A DNA stretch of 64,000 nucleotides, taken from Reyranella sp. Its GTDB lineage: Bacteria > Pseudomonadota > Alphaproteobacteria > Reyranellales > Reyranellaceae. Below are positions 51,988-60,394 of this stretch, piece by piece. Made by a program: the position numbers and the translations under genes. The notes below the pieces were generated by a model. That model saw only the letters and a program-made list of their open reading frames with translations, ran no database searches and was not told the DNA's origin. Each line of letters starts with the position of its first letter. Positions within the stretch are counted from its first letter, which is position 1. The stretch spans positions 186,001 through 250,000 of the forward strand of contig NZ_SCUT01000045.1 in assembly GCF_004297265.1 (NCBI RefSeq), in the 5' to 3' direction.

Positions 51988-52578
51988 ATGACGACGAAGA
52001 CCGTTCGGAACGCCACGCCGGCGGAAGCGGCAGCGGCCATCGCCACGCTGACGCTGGCGTTCAGCACCGATCCGGCCACGCGCTGGACCTGGCCGAATGC
52101 GCAGGCCTATCTCGACGCCTTTCCACGCTTCGCCAGGGCGTTCGGCGGCGCAGGCTTCGCGACGGGCGGCGCCCACATCGTTGGCGATCATGCCGGCACG
52201 GCGCTGTGGCTGCCGCCGGGCGTGGAGCCGGATGGCGCAGCGCTGGGTGAGGTGATGCGGACCACGGCTTCGCCACAGTCCATGAGCGACGGAATGCAGG
52301 TGATGCAGCAGATGGAGAGCCATCATCCGCGCGAGCCGCATTGGTACCTGCCGCTGATCGGCATCGATCCGAAGCATCAGGGGAAGGGACTGGGCGGCGC
52401 GCTGCTTGCCCATACCACCGAGATTTGTGATCGCGATGGCGTGCTGGCCTATCTCGAATCGTCGAACCCCAGGAACGTGCCGCTCTACCAGCGCCACGGT
52501 TTCGAGATCACGGGCGAGATCCAGTACGGCAGGTCGCCGACCATCGTGCCGATGCTGCGCAGGCCGCGGCGTCGCTGA
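51988..52578 (+). CDS. GNAT family N-acetyltransferase
   Basis: A 196-residue acetyltransferase. The N-terminal part is TVRNATPAEAAAAIATLTLAFSTDPATRW, and the acetyl-CoA loop is clear: LPLIGIDPKHQGKGLGGALL. The C-terminal motif YLESSNPRNVPLYQRHGFEI is typical of the GNAT group with YxxxGF. Substrate unknown. It ends 4 bp from the convergent ABC ATPase gene. Confidence 0.9.
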   Translation: MTTKTVRNATPAEAAAAIATLTLAFSTDPATRWTWPNAQAYLDAFPRFARAFGGAGFATGGAHIVGDHAGTALWLPPGVEPDGAALGEVMRTTASPQSMSDGMQVMQQMESHHPREPHWYLPLIGIDPKHQGKGLGGALLAHTTEICDRDGVLAYLESSNPRNVPLYQRHGFEITGEIQYGRSPTIVPMLRRPRRR

Positions 52579-52582
52579 AGGA

Positions 52583-53362
52583 TCAGGCGGCCTTCTTGCC
52601 GTGATGGCTGTGCAGCTTGGCGCTCAGCACGCGGCGGATTGCATTGAATTCCGGGCTGGCGACGTCGCGCGGGCGCGGCAAGTCGAGCAGGTTGTCGCTC
52701 TCGATGCGGCCGGGACCAGGGGTCATGACGACCACGCGGTTGGCCAGCAGGATCGCCTCCTCGACCGCGTGGGTGACGAACACGACCGTGAGCTTCGTGC
52801 GCTCCCAGATGTCGAGAAGCTCGTCCTGCAGACGTTCCCGCGTCATGGCGTCGAGTGCGCCGAAAGGTTCGTCCATCAGTACCAGTTCGGCGTCGTTGGC
52901 CAGCACCCGGGCGATCGCCACGCGCTGCTTCATGCCGCCGGAGAGCTGGTGAGGATAGGCATTCGCGAACTTGGCGAGGCCGACCAGGTCGATGAACTTG
53001 TCGACGATCTGCTTCACCTCCGCGGCGCCCAGCCCGCGTGAAGCCGGGCCGAAGCCGATGTTGGCGCGCACGCTCAGCCAGGGAAACAGCGCGTAGTCCT
53101 GGAAGACCATGCCGCGCGACGGGTCGGGACCGGCGATCGGCTTGCCCCACATGAGCGCCTCGCCCGACGAGGGCTGGTCGAAGCCGGCCATGATGCGGAG
53201 CAGGGTGGACTTGCCGCATCCAGAGGCGCCGATCAGGCAGATGAACTCGCCTTTGTTGATCGAGAGGTTCGCATCCGAGAGGGCGTGGATCGTCTGGTCC
53301 TGCAGGCGGAAGACCTTGGACACGCCCTTGATCTCGACGATGGGAGTCGCGGACTCAGCCAT
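52583..53362 (-). CDS. ABC transporter ATP-binding protein, nitrate/sulfonate/taurine type
   Basis: A 259-residue ATPase of the SsuB/TauB/NrtD group. Walker A is IGASGCGKSTLL, Walker B LVLMDEPFGALD, the signature LSGGMKQRV and the H-loop FVTHAVEEA. It energises the importer made with the adjacent permease (8-bp overlap at 53355) and the binding protein at 54239. Third gene of the operon. Confidence 0.93.
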   Translation of the reverse strand: MAESATPIVEIKGVSKVFRLQDQTIHALSDANLSINKGEFICLIGASGCGKSTLLRIMAGFDQPSSGEALMWGKPIAGPDPSRGMVFQDYALFPWLSVRANIGFGPASRGLGAAEVKQIVDKFIDLVGLAKFANAYPHQLSGGMKQRVAIARVLANDAELVLMDEPFGALDAMTRERLQDELLDIWERTKLTVVFVTHAVEEAILLANRVVVMTPGPGRIESDNLLDLPRPRDVASPEFNAIRRVLSAKLHSHHGKKAA

Positions 53363-54212
53363 GATGGTTGGGGCTCCAGCGCAGCAGGTAGTTGCCGAGC
53401 GCGACGACGACCCGGTCGGAGAGGTAACCCGCGAGGCCGATCACGATCATGCCGCAGATCACCAGCTCGGTGCGCGACAGGGTGCGGCCGTCCATGATCA
53501 CGGCGCCCAGCCCCTGCGGCACGCCGGTCATCTCGCCGACGACGATGACGAACCAGGCAAGGCCGAGGCCGAGCCGCAGGCCGGTGAAGATCGACGGCGT
53601 CGCGGCCGGCAGGACCACCTTGTAGAACTGCGCGTTGCCGCGGCAGCCCAGCATCGAGGCGGCCTCGAACAGCTTGGGATCGACCGAGCGCACGCCGAAG
53701 ATCGTGTTGAGCAGGATCGGGTAGAAGGCGCCGAGGCAGACCAGGGCGAACGCCGACTTGGCGCCCAGCCCGAACAGGATCATCGACAGCGGCAGCCAGG
53801 CCGTGACCGGGATCGGCCGCATTACCTGCAGGAACGGATCGAGCAGCATGCGCGCAGTCGGCACCCGGCCGATCAGGATGCCGATCGGCAGGGCGAAGAT
53901 TGCGGCCAGCGCGAAGCCGCCATAGACGCGGCTCATCGAGGCCAGCAGATGGGTGGTCAATGTCGCGGAGTAGGCATCGTCGTAGATGCCGCCCACCGCG
54001 AAATCGATCATGTACTCCCCGACTGCGTAGGGCGTCGGGATCAGCCGGGTCCATTGCTGGGTGGTTGCCACCTGCCAGAAGGCGAGCAGCAGCACCGGCA
54101 CGATCAGCGCCAGCACCGTCGGCTTGAAGCGCGCCCACGTCGTGCGCGTCGCCGCACGCGGCGCGGCGGCCGATGCCGCCGCCGCAACCGATCCTGTCTC
54201 GACGATCGCCAT
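53355..54212 (-). CDS. ABC transporter permease, nitrate/sulfonate/taurine type
   Basis: A 285-residue inner-membrane permease. TM1 is at about 31-47 (VLALIVPVLLLAFWQVA); the family's EAA-like cytoplasmic loop is EAASMLGCRGNAQFYKVVLPAATPSIFTGLRLGLG. Start 54212 gives a short Ala-rich cytoplasmic tail; GGAGCG lies upstream. It overlaps the ATPase gene by 8 bp and follows the binding-protein gene by 26 bp. Confidence 0.92.
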   Translation of the reverse strand: MAIVETGSVAAAASAAAPRAATRTTWARFKPTVLALIVPVLLLAFWQVATTQQWTRLIPTPYAVGEYMIDFAVGGIYDDAYSATLTTHLLASMSRVYGGFALAAIFALPIGILIGRVPTARMLLDPFLQVMRPIPVTAWLPLSMILFGLGAKSAFALVCLGAFYPILLNTIFGVRSVDPKLFEAASMLGCRGNAQFYKVVLPAATPSIFTGLRLGLGLAWFVIVVGEMTGVPQGLGAVIMDGRTLSRTELVICGMIVIGLAGYLSDRVVVALGNYLLRWSPNHHG

Positions 54213-54238
54213 GATGCGCTCCGTCGCCCGTGCTTCGC

Positions 54239-55198
54239 CTAGCTGGCGATCTCGTTCGAGAACTTCGGATTGAGGAAGGTGTCGAACTTCGGCAGCGCGC
54301 GGATCTGTTTCAGCTCGAGCATGTGCTGGGCGTAGGTCTTGGCCTGGCCCTGTACCTTGTCGTCGAGCTTCCACACGTATTCGACGTTGTCGGCGCCGAG
54401 CGCCTGCTCGACCGCGGCGCGGTTGGCGCCGAGCTTCTGAACCGTCATCTCGACTACGGCCGGCTTGTTGGCCGACATGAACTCGACGGCCTGGCGGTGG
54501 GTCTTCAGCATGGTCCGGATCATGTCCGGGTTCTTGGCGACCGTCTCTTCGTTGGTGCCGATGATCATGTTGAGGCCGCCCATGGCGGTACCGTAGGGAT
54601 ACTCGACCAGCTGTCCGACGCCGGACGTGATCGACAGGGCCGGGCCCGGCTCGGCGCCGACATAGGCATCGATGTCACCGCGCGCGAGCATGGCCGGCAT
54701 CTCGCCGAACGGGACGCGAACCGACGTGATGTCCTTCGGCGTGAGGCCCTCCATGCGCATGCGCTCGAAGATGAAGACTTCCTGCGTGGAGCCCGGCCAG
54801 ATGCCGACCTTCTTGCCTTTGAGGTCCTTGATCGTCTTCACGTCGGAGCCGGCCTTGGAAATCACGCCCATGCCGCGGTTCGACATCGCGCCCACGACGA
54901 CCACCGGCTCGCCGGCGGCGGCGCCCAGGATGCCGGCGGCGATGCCGAACGTGCCGAGGTCGACCGATTTGGTGACGACGGCATTCTTGCAATCGGTCGG
55001 GCTGTCGAAGGTAATGATCTCGATCTTCAGGCCGGCGGGCGCGAACTTCTCGTAGAAGTGCGGCGGCATCGAATGGACGAGGCGCAGGGCGCCCATCTTG
55101 ACCGTCTGCCCGCCTTGTGCGCGAAGAATGGACGGCGCGGCCAGTGTTCCCACGGCAGCAAAGCTGGCGCCGGCCAGCAGACGACGACGATTGATCAT
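54239..55198 (-). CDS. ABC transporter substrate-binding protein (NitT/TauT family)
   Basis: A 319-residue periplasmic binding protein. The signal MINRRRLLAGASFAAVGTLA contains a twin-Arg motif and ends at ILRAQ, so Tat export is likely. SsuA/NMT1-like features: ITFDSPTDCKNAVVTKSVDLGTFGIAA, KDLKGKKVGIWPGSTQEVF and ALSITSGVGQLVEYPYG. First gene of a three-gene importer operon. The ligand could be a sulfonate, nitrate or pyrimidine precursor; the sequence does not decide. Confidence 0.93.
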   Translation of the reverse strand: MINRRRLLAGASFAAVGTLAAPSILRAQGGQTVKMGALRLVHSMPPHFYEKFAPAGLKIEIITFDSPTDCKNAVVTKSVDLGTFGIAAGILGAAAGEPVVVVGAMSNRGMGVISKAGSDVKTIKDLKGKKVGIWPGSTQEVFIFERMRMEGLTPKDITSVRVPFGEMPAMLARGDIDAYVGAEPGPALSITSGVGQLVEYPYGTAMGGLNMIIGTNEETVAKNPDMIRTMLKTHRQAVEFMSANKPAVVEMTVQKLGANRAAVEQALGADNVEYVWKLDDKVQGQAKTYAQHMLELKQIRALPKFDTFLNPKFSNEIAS

Positions 55199-55253
55199 GA
55201 AATGCCTCCCAAGCAGTTCCCTTGGAAGGCAACAAGCGTGCCAACGTCACCCT

Positions 55254-55424
55254 TCATGTTCCTCTCCGCCCGCGGCAGCGGGGGGAGAGGCTGGGAGAGG
55301 TGGGTCATATTCATATCTGGTTCAGCGGCCAGACCGCTCGCCCGGCCCATGACCACCTCACCTACCCATTGCTTCGCAATGGGTCCCTTCCTCTCCCCCA
55401 CTGCGTGGCGGAGAGGACATATGA
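55254..55424. repeat. Long imperfect palindrome E6 with inserted hairpin
   Basis: Left arm 55254-55307 pairs with right arm 55349-55424 (both contain CCTCTCC-type runs and ATGACC near the inner ends). The right arm is longer because it carries a separate perfect hairpin, CCCATTGC / GCAATGGG at 55365-55383. It fills the 239-bp gap between the binding-protein gene (start 55198) and the gamma-glutamyltransferase stop (55438). The transporter promoter may lie between it and 55198. Confidence 0.75.
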
Positions 55425-55437
55425 GAACGGCTGGTCC

Positions 55438-57036
55438 TTAGAACCCGACCGCGGCGCCGTCGCGACGGCTCTCGGAGGCTCCGAGATAGGGGCCGCCATC
55501 GGGGAAGCGCCAGATGATCTGGCTCGAGCCGAAGGCAAAGCTCGGCCAGCCGGTGCGGGTGATCTTGTGGCCGCGCGATTCGAGGCCGGTCGCCGTGGCT
55601 TCCGGGAAGTGATCCTCCGTCCAGACCGTTCCGTCGGTCTCGTGCACCCTCCAGCGAGCGGCGTCGATGGCGGCCTGCGGGTTCTGGCCGTAGTCGACGA
55701 TGCGCGAGAAGACCTGCATGTGGCCCTGCGGCTGCATGGCGCCGCCCATCAAGCCGAAGGTCGCGACCGGCTTTCCGTCCTTGGTGATGAACGCCGGGAT
55801 GATCGTGTGGAACGGCCGCTTCTTGGGGCCGACCTCGTTGGGATGGCCTTTCTTGGTGACGAAGCCGGTGGCGCGGTTCTGAAGCGCGATGCCGGTGCCG
55901 GGGACCACGACGCCCGAGCCGAAGCCGGTGTAGTTCGACTGGATCAGCGACACCATCATGCCGGACTCGTCGGCGGTGCCGAGATAGATCGTGCCGCTTT
56001 CCTTCGGGGTGCCGGGACCGAAATCCTGCGCCTTCTTCGGGTCGATCAGTTTGGCGCGGGTCTTGAGATAGCCCTTGTCGAGCATCTGCGCCGGCGTCAC
56101 TTCCATGAAGCGTGGATCGGCGACGTAGCGATAGATGTCGGCGAAGGCGAGCTTCATGGCTTCGATGCGTAGATGCGCCACCTCGGGTCCGTCCGGATCG
56201 CGGCCGGCCAGCTCGAAGTTCTCGAGGATGCCCAGCGCCATGCAGGCAGCGATGCCCTGGCCCGACGGCGGAATCTCATGCAGCGTCGTGCCGCGATAGG
56301 TGAGGCCGATCGGGTCGACCCAGTCGGGCTTGTGCTCGGCCAGGTCTTCCTTGCGCAGCGCGCCGCCGGTTTCGCGGGCGTACTTGTCCATCGCCTCGGC
56401 GAGTTCACCGCGATAGAAGGCCTCGCCCTTGCTCTCGGCGATCTTGGTGAGCGTCCGGGCCTGGTCGGGGAACTTCCAGAGTTCGCCCGGCTGCGGCGCG
56501 CGGCCGTTGGGCAGGAACGCCTTCACCCAGCTCTCCTGGCCCTTCAGCCGGTCGATGGCCTGCTCCCACTGGCGGGCCACCATGTAGGAGACGCGGAAAC
56601 CGTCATGGGCATATTTGATGCCGGGTTCGAACAGGTCGGCGAAGGGCAGCTTGCCGTAGCGCTTGTGCAGTTCCATCCAGAGCGACACCGCGCCCGGCGT
56701 GGTGACGCTGCCCCAGCCGACATTGGGCATGCTGGCCTGGCCGGCATATTTATCGGGCGTCATCAGCGCCGGCGAATGGCCGTGGGCATTGAGGCCGACC
56801 AGCTTCGTGCCGTCCCACAGGATGCAGAAGGCGTCGGCGCCGATGCCGTTCATCGTCGGCTCGACGACCGTGATGGCGACGGCGGCCGCGATCGCGGCGT
56901 CAACGGCATTGCCGCCCTTGGCCAGCATGCGCAGGCCCGCGGTGGCCGCGAGGTGCTGCGAGGAGGCCACCATGTTCGAGGCGAAGACCGGCAGTTTCTT
57001 GGATGCGTAGGGAAAATCGTACGAAAAAGACGGCAC
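55438..57036 (-). CDS. Gamma-glutamyltransferase family protein
   Basis: A 532-residue Ntn-hydrolase of the gamma-glutamyltranspeptidase family. VASSQHLAATAGLRMLAKGGNAVDAAIAAA opens it, and the autoprocessing Thr is T349 in ESGTIYLGTAD, where classical enzymes have TTHxSVVD. The small subunit carries QSNYTGFGSGVVVPGTGIALQNR and FGLMGGAMQPQGH. No signal peptide is visible, so it is probably cytosolic, like YwrD-type members; its substrate may be a gamma-glutamyl or other N-acyl amide. The upstream start of the next gene is 13 bp away. Confidence 0.9.
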   Translation of the reverse strand: MPSFSYDFPYASKKLPVFASNMVASSQHLAATAGLRMLAKGGNAVDAAIAAAVAITVVEPTMNGIGADAFCILWDGTKLVGLNAHGHSPALMTPDKYAGQASMPNVGWGSVTTPGAVSLWMELHKRYGKLPFADLFEPGIKYAHDGFRVSYMVARQWEQAIDRLKGQESWVKAFLPNGRAPQPGELWKFPDQARTLTKIAESKGEAFYRGELAEAMDKYARETGGALRKEDLAEHKPDWVDPIGLTYRGTTLHEIPPSGQGIAACMALGILENFELAGRDPDGPEVAHLRIEAMKLAFADIYRYVADPRFMEVTPAQMLDKGYLKTRAKLIDPKKAQDFGPGTPKESGTIYLGTADESGMMVSLIQSNYTGFGSGVVVPGTGIALQNRATGFVTKKGHPNEVGPKKRPFHTIIPAFITKDGKPVATFGLMGGAMQPQGHMQVFSRIVDYGQNPQAAIDAARWRVHETDGTVWTEDHFPEATATGLESRGHKITRTGWPSFAFGSSQIIWRFPDGGPYLGASESRRDGAAVGF

Positions 57037-57049
57037 CTCGGAATCCTTT

Positions 57050-57637
57050 CTACTTCTTCGAAGCCTGGAGGGCCTCGATGCGCGCCACGAAGCGTGGCGT
57101 CTGCAGGAACTGGCGATGATCGGCGGCGCTCTTGCCGAACAGGCGGGAGAGATCGAACACGCCGGAGCCCGCGATCTCGCCCATCCGCCCGGAGATCGTC
57201 ACCCTTTCGCCAAGCCGCAGGGTTTTTAGCGCCGCAACCGCCCCTTCGGAAAGGCCCGGCGGCGGCGCGGCACGCGATCGTGTGGAGAAAAACTCGGTCA
57301 CAGTGCCTGCGAAGGCGAGCGCCCAGTCGTTGAACGCGTAGAGCGAAACCTGGCGGCCAATGTCGATCGTGACGGCCGCCGTCTGGGCATTGCCCTCGAT
57401 TTTCGTGAGCGTGCCGCACCAGTCGCTGAAGGCCCCGACCTTGTCGGCCAGGGCGACGCTCTGGCGGGCTGCCTCCTCGACCCGCAGCGGATTGTTCGAG
57501 GCCAGCGCCGGCTTCGCCAGTTCCTGCAGCCCGTCGAGGAACGCCTTCTGCGCCGGATTGCGCTCGTGGCAGGGCCGGTCGAAGCAGCCTGTCAGCGCGA
57601 GGCTCGCGCCGCCGACGAAGAGCGCGCGCCGCTTCAT
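57050..57637 (-). CDS. Hypothetical lipoprotein
   Basis: A 195-residue protein with an N-terminal lipoprotein signal MKRRALFVGGASLALTGCFD (lipobox LTGC), probably anchored to a membrane in the periplasm. The rest has no motif I recognise; it contains an alpha-helical ALASNNPLRVEEAARQSVALADKV and a beta-rich LRLGERVTISGRMGEI region that may be an OB-type fold. GGGGGAGGAAG directly before the ATG is supplied by the left arm of palindrome E7. It lies 13 bp before the gamma-glutamyltransferase gene on the same strand. Confidence 0.75.
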   Translation of the reverse strand: MKRRALFVGGASLALTGCFDRPCHERNPAQKAFLDGLQELAKPALASNNPLRVEEAARQSVALADKVGAFSDWCGTLTKIEGNAQTAAVTIDIGRQVSLYAFNDWALAFAGTVTEFFSTRSRAAPPPGLSEGAVAALKTLRLGERVTISGRMGEIAGSGVFDLSRLFGKSAADHRQFLQTPRFVARIEALQASKK

Positions 57638-57640
57638 CTT

Positions 57641-57790
57641 CCTCCCCCGTCTGACGGGGGAGGTGCCCCCGGAGGGGGCGGAGGGGGAAGGCAACGGACG
57701 AGATGCATGATCAGATACTGCCACGAAGACCGGGTCTGAGGCTCGCCCCCTCCGGCCCTTCGGGCCACCTCCCCCGTATGACGGGGGCGG
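57641..57790. repeat. Long GC-rich palindrome E7
   Basis: Arms 57641-57687 and 57744-57790 pair over about 45 bp with several mismatches (each contains CCTCCCCCGT...ACGGGGG and CCCCCTCCG). The loop is about 56 nt. It lies between the acyl-CoA ligase gene (stop 57802) and the lipoprotein gene (start 57637), both on the minus strand. Its left end supplies a strong Shine-Dalgarno sequence to the lipoprotein gene. Confidence 0.8.
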
Positions 57791-57801
57791 TATGACCTGC
57801 C

Positions 57802-59526
57802 TTAAGCCGCCTTCGACTGCGCCTTGGCCCGCTCTTCTTCCTTGAGTTCCTTCTTCGAGAGCTTGCCGACCGGGGTCTTGGGCAGCTCGGGGCGGATCTC
57901 GAGGGCGACGGGCATCTCGTGCTTGCCGATCTTGCCGTCGAGATGCTTCTTCAGCTCCTCGAAGGTGAGCGAGGCCCCGGGCTTCAGCTTCACGAACACC
58001 TTGGGCGCTTCCTGGCGATAGGGATCGGGGATGCCGATCACGATCACCTCGTCGACCGCCGGATGCTCGTAGACGGCCTCCTCGATCATGCGCGGATAGA
58101 CGTTGTAGCCCGAGGAGATGATGAGGTCCTTCGAGCGGTCGACCAGGTAGAGCCAGCCGTCGGCATCCATGTAGCCCATGTCGCCGGTGCGCAGGCCCAT
58201 CCAGTTGCTCGACGGATGGCGGAACAGGACCTTCTCCGTCTCCTCCGGCTTCTTCCAGTAGCCCTTCATGACCTGGGGGCCGATGATGCAGACCTCGCCG
58301 ACATGCTCCTTGCCGGCCGGCAGCACCCTGTCGCCGTTCTCCATATCGCGGATCTCGATCACCGTGCCGGGCATCGGGACGCCGCACGAGCCGACCCGGC
58401 GCACGCTCTTGTCGACCGGGCAGATCGCCCCGGTCGGCGACGTCTCGGTGAGGCCGTAGCCTTCGATCAGCGTGGCGCCGGTCAGCTTCTCGAAGCTCTG
58501 CTGAACCTCGACGGGCAGCGGCGCGCCGCCGGACATGCAGATCTTGAGCGAGCTGAGGTCGAGCCCCTGCGCCTTGGGATGCTTGTTGATCGCGGTGTAG
58601 AGCGTCGGCACGCCGGGCAGGAAGGTCGGCTTCTTCTTGGCGAGATCGGTGACGATCATGTCGATGTCGGGCCGCGGATAGAGGATCAGCTGGTTGCCGT
58701 TGCGCACCGCGCCCAGCATGATTCCCGACAGGGCGTAGATGTGGAACAGCGGCAGCACGCACACGACCTTCTCGGTGCCGGGTTTCGTGTAGGGCGTGGT
58801 CCAGGCTTGGCCCTGGCTCATCGCCGCCATGACGCAGCCATGCGTCAGCATCGCGGCCTTCGGCAGGCCGGTCGTGCCGCCGGTATATTGCAGGATCGCC
58901 ACCTCGTCCCAGAGATCGTCGCTGGCGGGCTTGTAGGCGAGGTACTTGCCGTCATTGGCCAGCAGGTCCTTGAACGACATGTGCCAGTCGTCGCGTGGCC
59001 AGGCCGACAGGTCCTTCTTCCTGGCGATCGGATAGAGCCAGTTCTTGGGCCATGGCAGATAGTCGGCGATCGAGCCCACGATCAGCTTCTTCAGCCGCGT
59101 CTTGCCGCGCATCGCGGCCATCTTCGGATAGAGCGCGGCGACGTCGAGCGTCACCAGGATGTCGGTCTCCGAATCCCCGATCTTGAACTCGAGTTCGCGC
59201 GCGGCATCGAGCGGCGAGTAGTTCACCACGCGACCGCCGGCCTTCAGCACGCCGAAGAAGGCGATGATGTAGTGCGGCGTGTTGGGCAGGTAGAGGCCGA
59301 CATTGACGCCGGGCTTGACGCCGAGCTTCTGGAAGCCGGCGGCGGCCCGGTCGGAGGCTTCCTTGTAATCGCGGAACGTCATCACCTTGTCGAGGAAGTC
59401 GGTGAAGGGCCGGTCACCGTACCGGGCGCAGCTTTCCTCGAAGCTCTGATGGATCGTCATCTTCGGGACGTCGAGCTCCCACTTCACACCCGGCGGATAG
59501 CTCTTTTCCCACGCGTAGTTCGACAT
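57802..59526 (-). CDS. Long-chain fatty acid--CoA ligase family protein (AMP-binding)
   Basis: A 574-residue adenylate-forming enzyme. ATP-binding P-loop-like ILQYTGGTTGLPKAAMLTH, the A4/A5 core YGLTETSP, the A7 segment LRTGDMGYMDADGWLYLVDR and the catalytic Lys near the end (TPVGKLSKKEL) are all present. It is of FadD length and type and would activate medium- or long-chain acids, or terpenoid acids such as citronellate. It is not next to the atu-like operon, so the link is only a possibility. Confidence 0.92.
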   Translation of the reverse strand: MSNYAWEKSYPPGVKWELDVPKMTIHQSFEESCARYGDRPFTDFLDKVMTFRDYKEASDRAAAGFQKLGVKPGVNVGLYLPNTPHYIIAFFGVLKAGGRVVNYSPLDAARELEFKIGDSETDILVTLDVAALYPKMAAMRGKTRLKKLIVGSIADYLPWPKNWLYPIARKKDLSAWPRDDWHMSFKDLLANDGKYLAYKPASDDLWDEVAILQYTGGTTGLPKAAMLTHGCVMAAMSQGQAWTTPYTKPGTEKVVCVLPLFHIYALSGIMLGAVRNGNQLILYPRPDIDMIVTDLAKKKPTFLPGVPTLYTAINKHPKAQGLDLSSLKICMSGGAPLPVEVQQSFEKLTGATLIEGYGLTETSPTGAICPVDKSVRRVGSCGVPMPGTVIEIRDMENGDRVLPAGKEHVGEVCIIGPQVMKGYWKKPEETEKVLFRHPSSNWMGLRTGDMGYMDADGWLYLVDRSKDLIISSGYNVYPRMIEEAVYEHPAVDEVIVIGIPDPYRQEAPKVFVKLKPGASLTFEELKKHLDGKIGKHEMPVALEIRPELPKTPVGKLSKKELKEEERAKAQSKAA

Positions 59527-59575
59527 TTATTGATTTCCTCCCTGCATCGACTATGCGAGGCCGGAAGCGGGAGGG

Positions 59576-60325
59576 TCAAGAAGTCGACGGGACCAGATAC
59601 TCGTACTCGTAGGCCGTGCGGAAACCCTGCGCCGCATAGAGCGGCATCGCCGCCGCATTGGTCGCCACCACCTGCAGGTAGGCGAAACGCGCGCCCCGGA
59701 CCCAGGCCCAGGCATAGAGGCTTTCGGTGACGCGCCGTGCCAGACCCTGGCGCCGCGCCTCCGGCATCACCAGCACGTCGAACAGGCCCATGTGATCGCC
59801 TTCGACCGCACCGATCGCCATGGCCATGGGACGGCCTTCATGCTGCACGAAGGCAAAGCCGGCGGGCTGGGCGATGGACAGAAGCATCCGCTGCATGGTC
59901 TCGCGATGCTCGGGTTTCACCGGGCTGTGCGCCGCAAATGCCTCGATCCATGCGGTCGACGGACTGGGCGAGATTTCGACGGCGGGGTCGGCTCGGAAGC
60001 CGTCCTGCAGCGGGCAGCGCTGAAGCAGGCTGCGCTCGATGGGCTCGTAGCCCCGGGTCTTCAGCCGCTCCGCCATATCGAAGGGGGCCAGCGGCGTGAG
60101 ACGCCAGACGGGCCGCATTCCACGCTCGTGGAAGGGTGCCTCCACGGCTTCGATATCGGTTGAAGGCAATGGATCTAATGCATTGATGGAATTGGCTCTT
60201 TTTGTATACCCACCCGAGAATCGCAGGTGCCATCCCTGAACATCTCGGCTCTCCAGGGCCGGCCAGCCGCGGAAAGCGAGCCGTTCCAGGCGTCGGACTT
60301 CATCCAGATTCTTAGGAGATGACAT
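59576..60325 (-). CDS. GNAT family N-acetyltransferase
   Basis: A 249-residue protein with an N-terminal domain of about 120 residues (RRLERLAFRGWPALESRDVQGWHLRFSGGY) and a C-terminal GNAT domain: VLVMPEARRQGLARRV is the acetyl-CoA loop and YLQVVATNAAAMPLYAAQGF the last motif. This two-domain form is common for uncharacterised proteobacterial GNAT proteins. Divergent from the DUF2272-like gene across a 69-bp AT-rich region. Confidence 0.88.
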   Translation of the reverse strand: MSSPKNLDEVRRLERLAFRGWPALESRDVQGWHLRFSGGYTKRANSINALDPLPSTDIEAVEAPFHERGMRPVWRLTPLAPFDMAERLKTRGYEPIERSLLQRCPLQDGFRADPAVEISPSPSTAWIEAFAAHSPVKPEHRETMQRMLLSIAQPAGFAFVQHEGRPMAMAIGAVEGDHMGLFDVLVMPEARRQGLARRVTESLYAWAWVRGARFAYLQVVATNAAAMPLYAAQGFRTAYEYEYLVPSTS

Positions 60326-60357
60326 GGTGCGCGGTCTCTGCTAGTCTAAAGGCTAAT

Positions 60358-60374
60358 AATAACATCAAGTTATT
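60358..60374. promoter_or_regulatory. Small inverted repeat in AT-rich divergent region
   Basis: AATAAC (60358-60363) and GTTATT (60369-60374) form a perfect 6-bp inverted repeat with a 5-nt spacer, in a short AT-rich strip (CTAATAATAACATCAAG) unusual for this window. It lies between the GNAT gene and the lipoprotein-like gene starting at 60395 and is a candidate promoter or operator. Confidence 0.35.
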
Positions 60375-60394
60375 TTGAAAACTGCAAGTTACGC

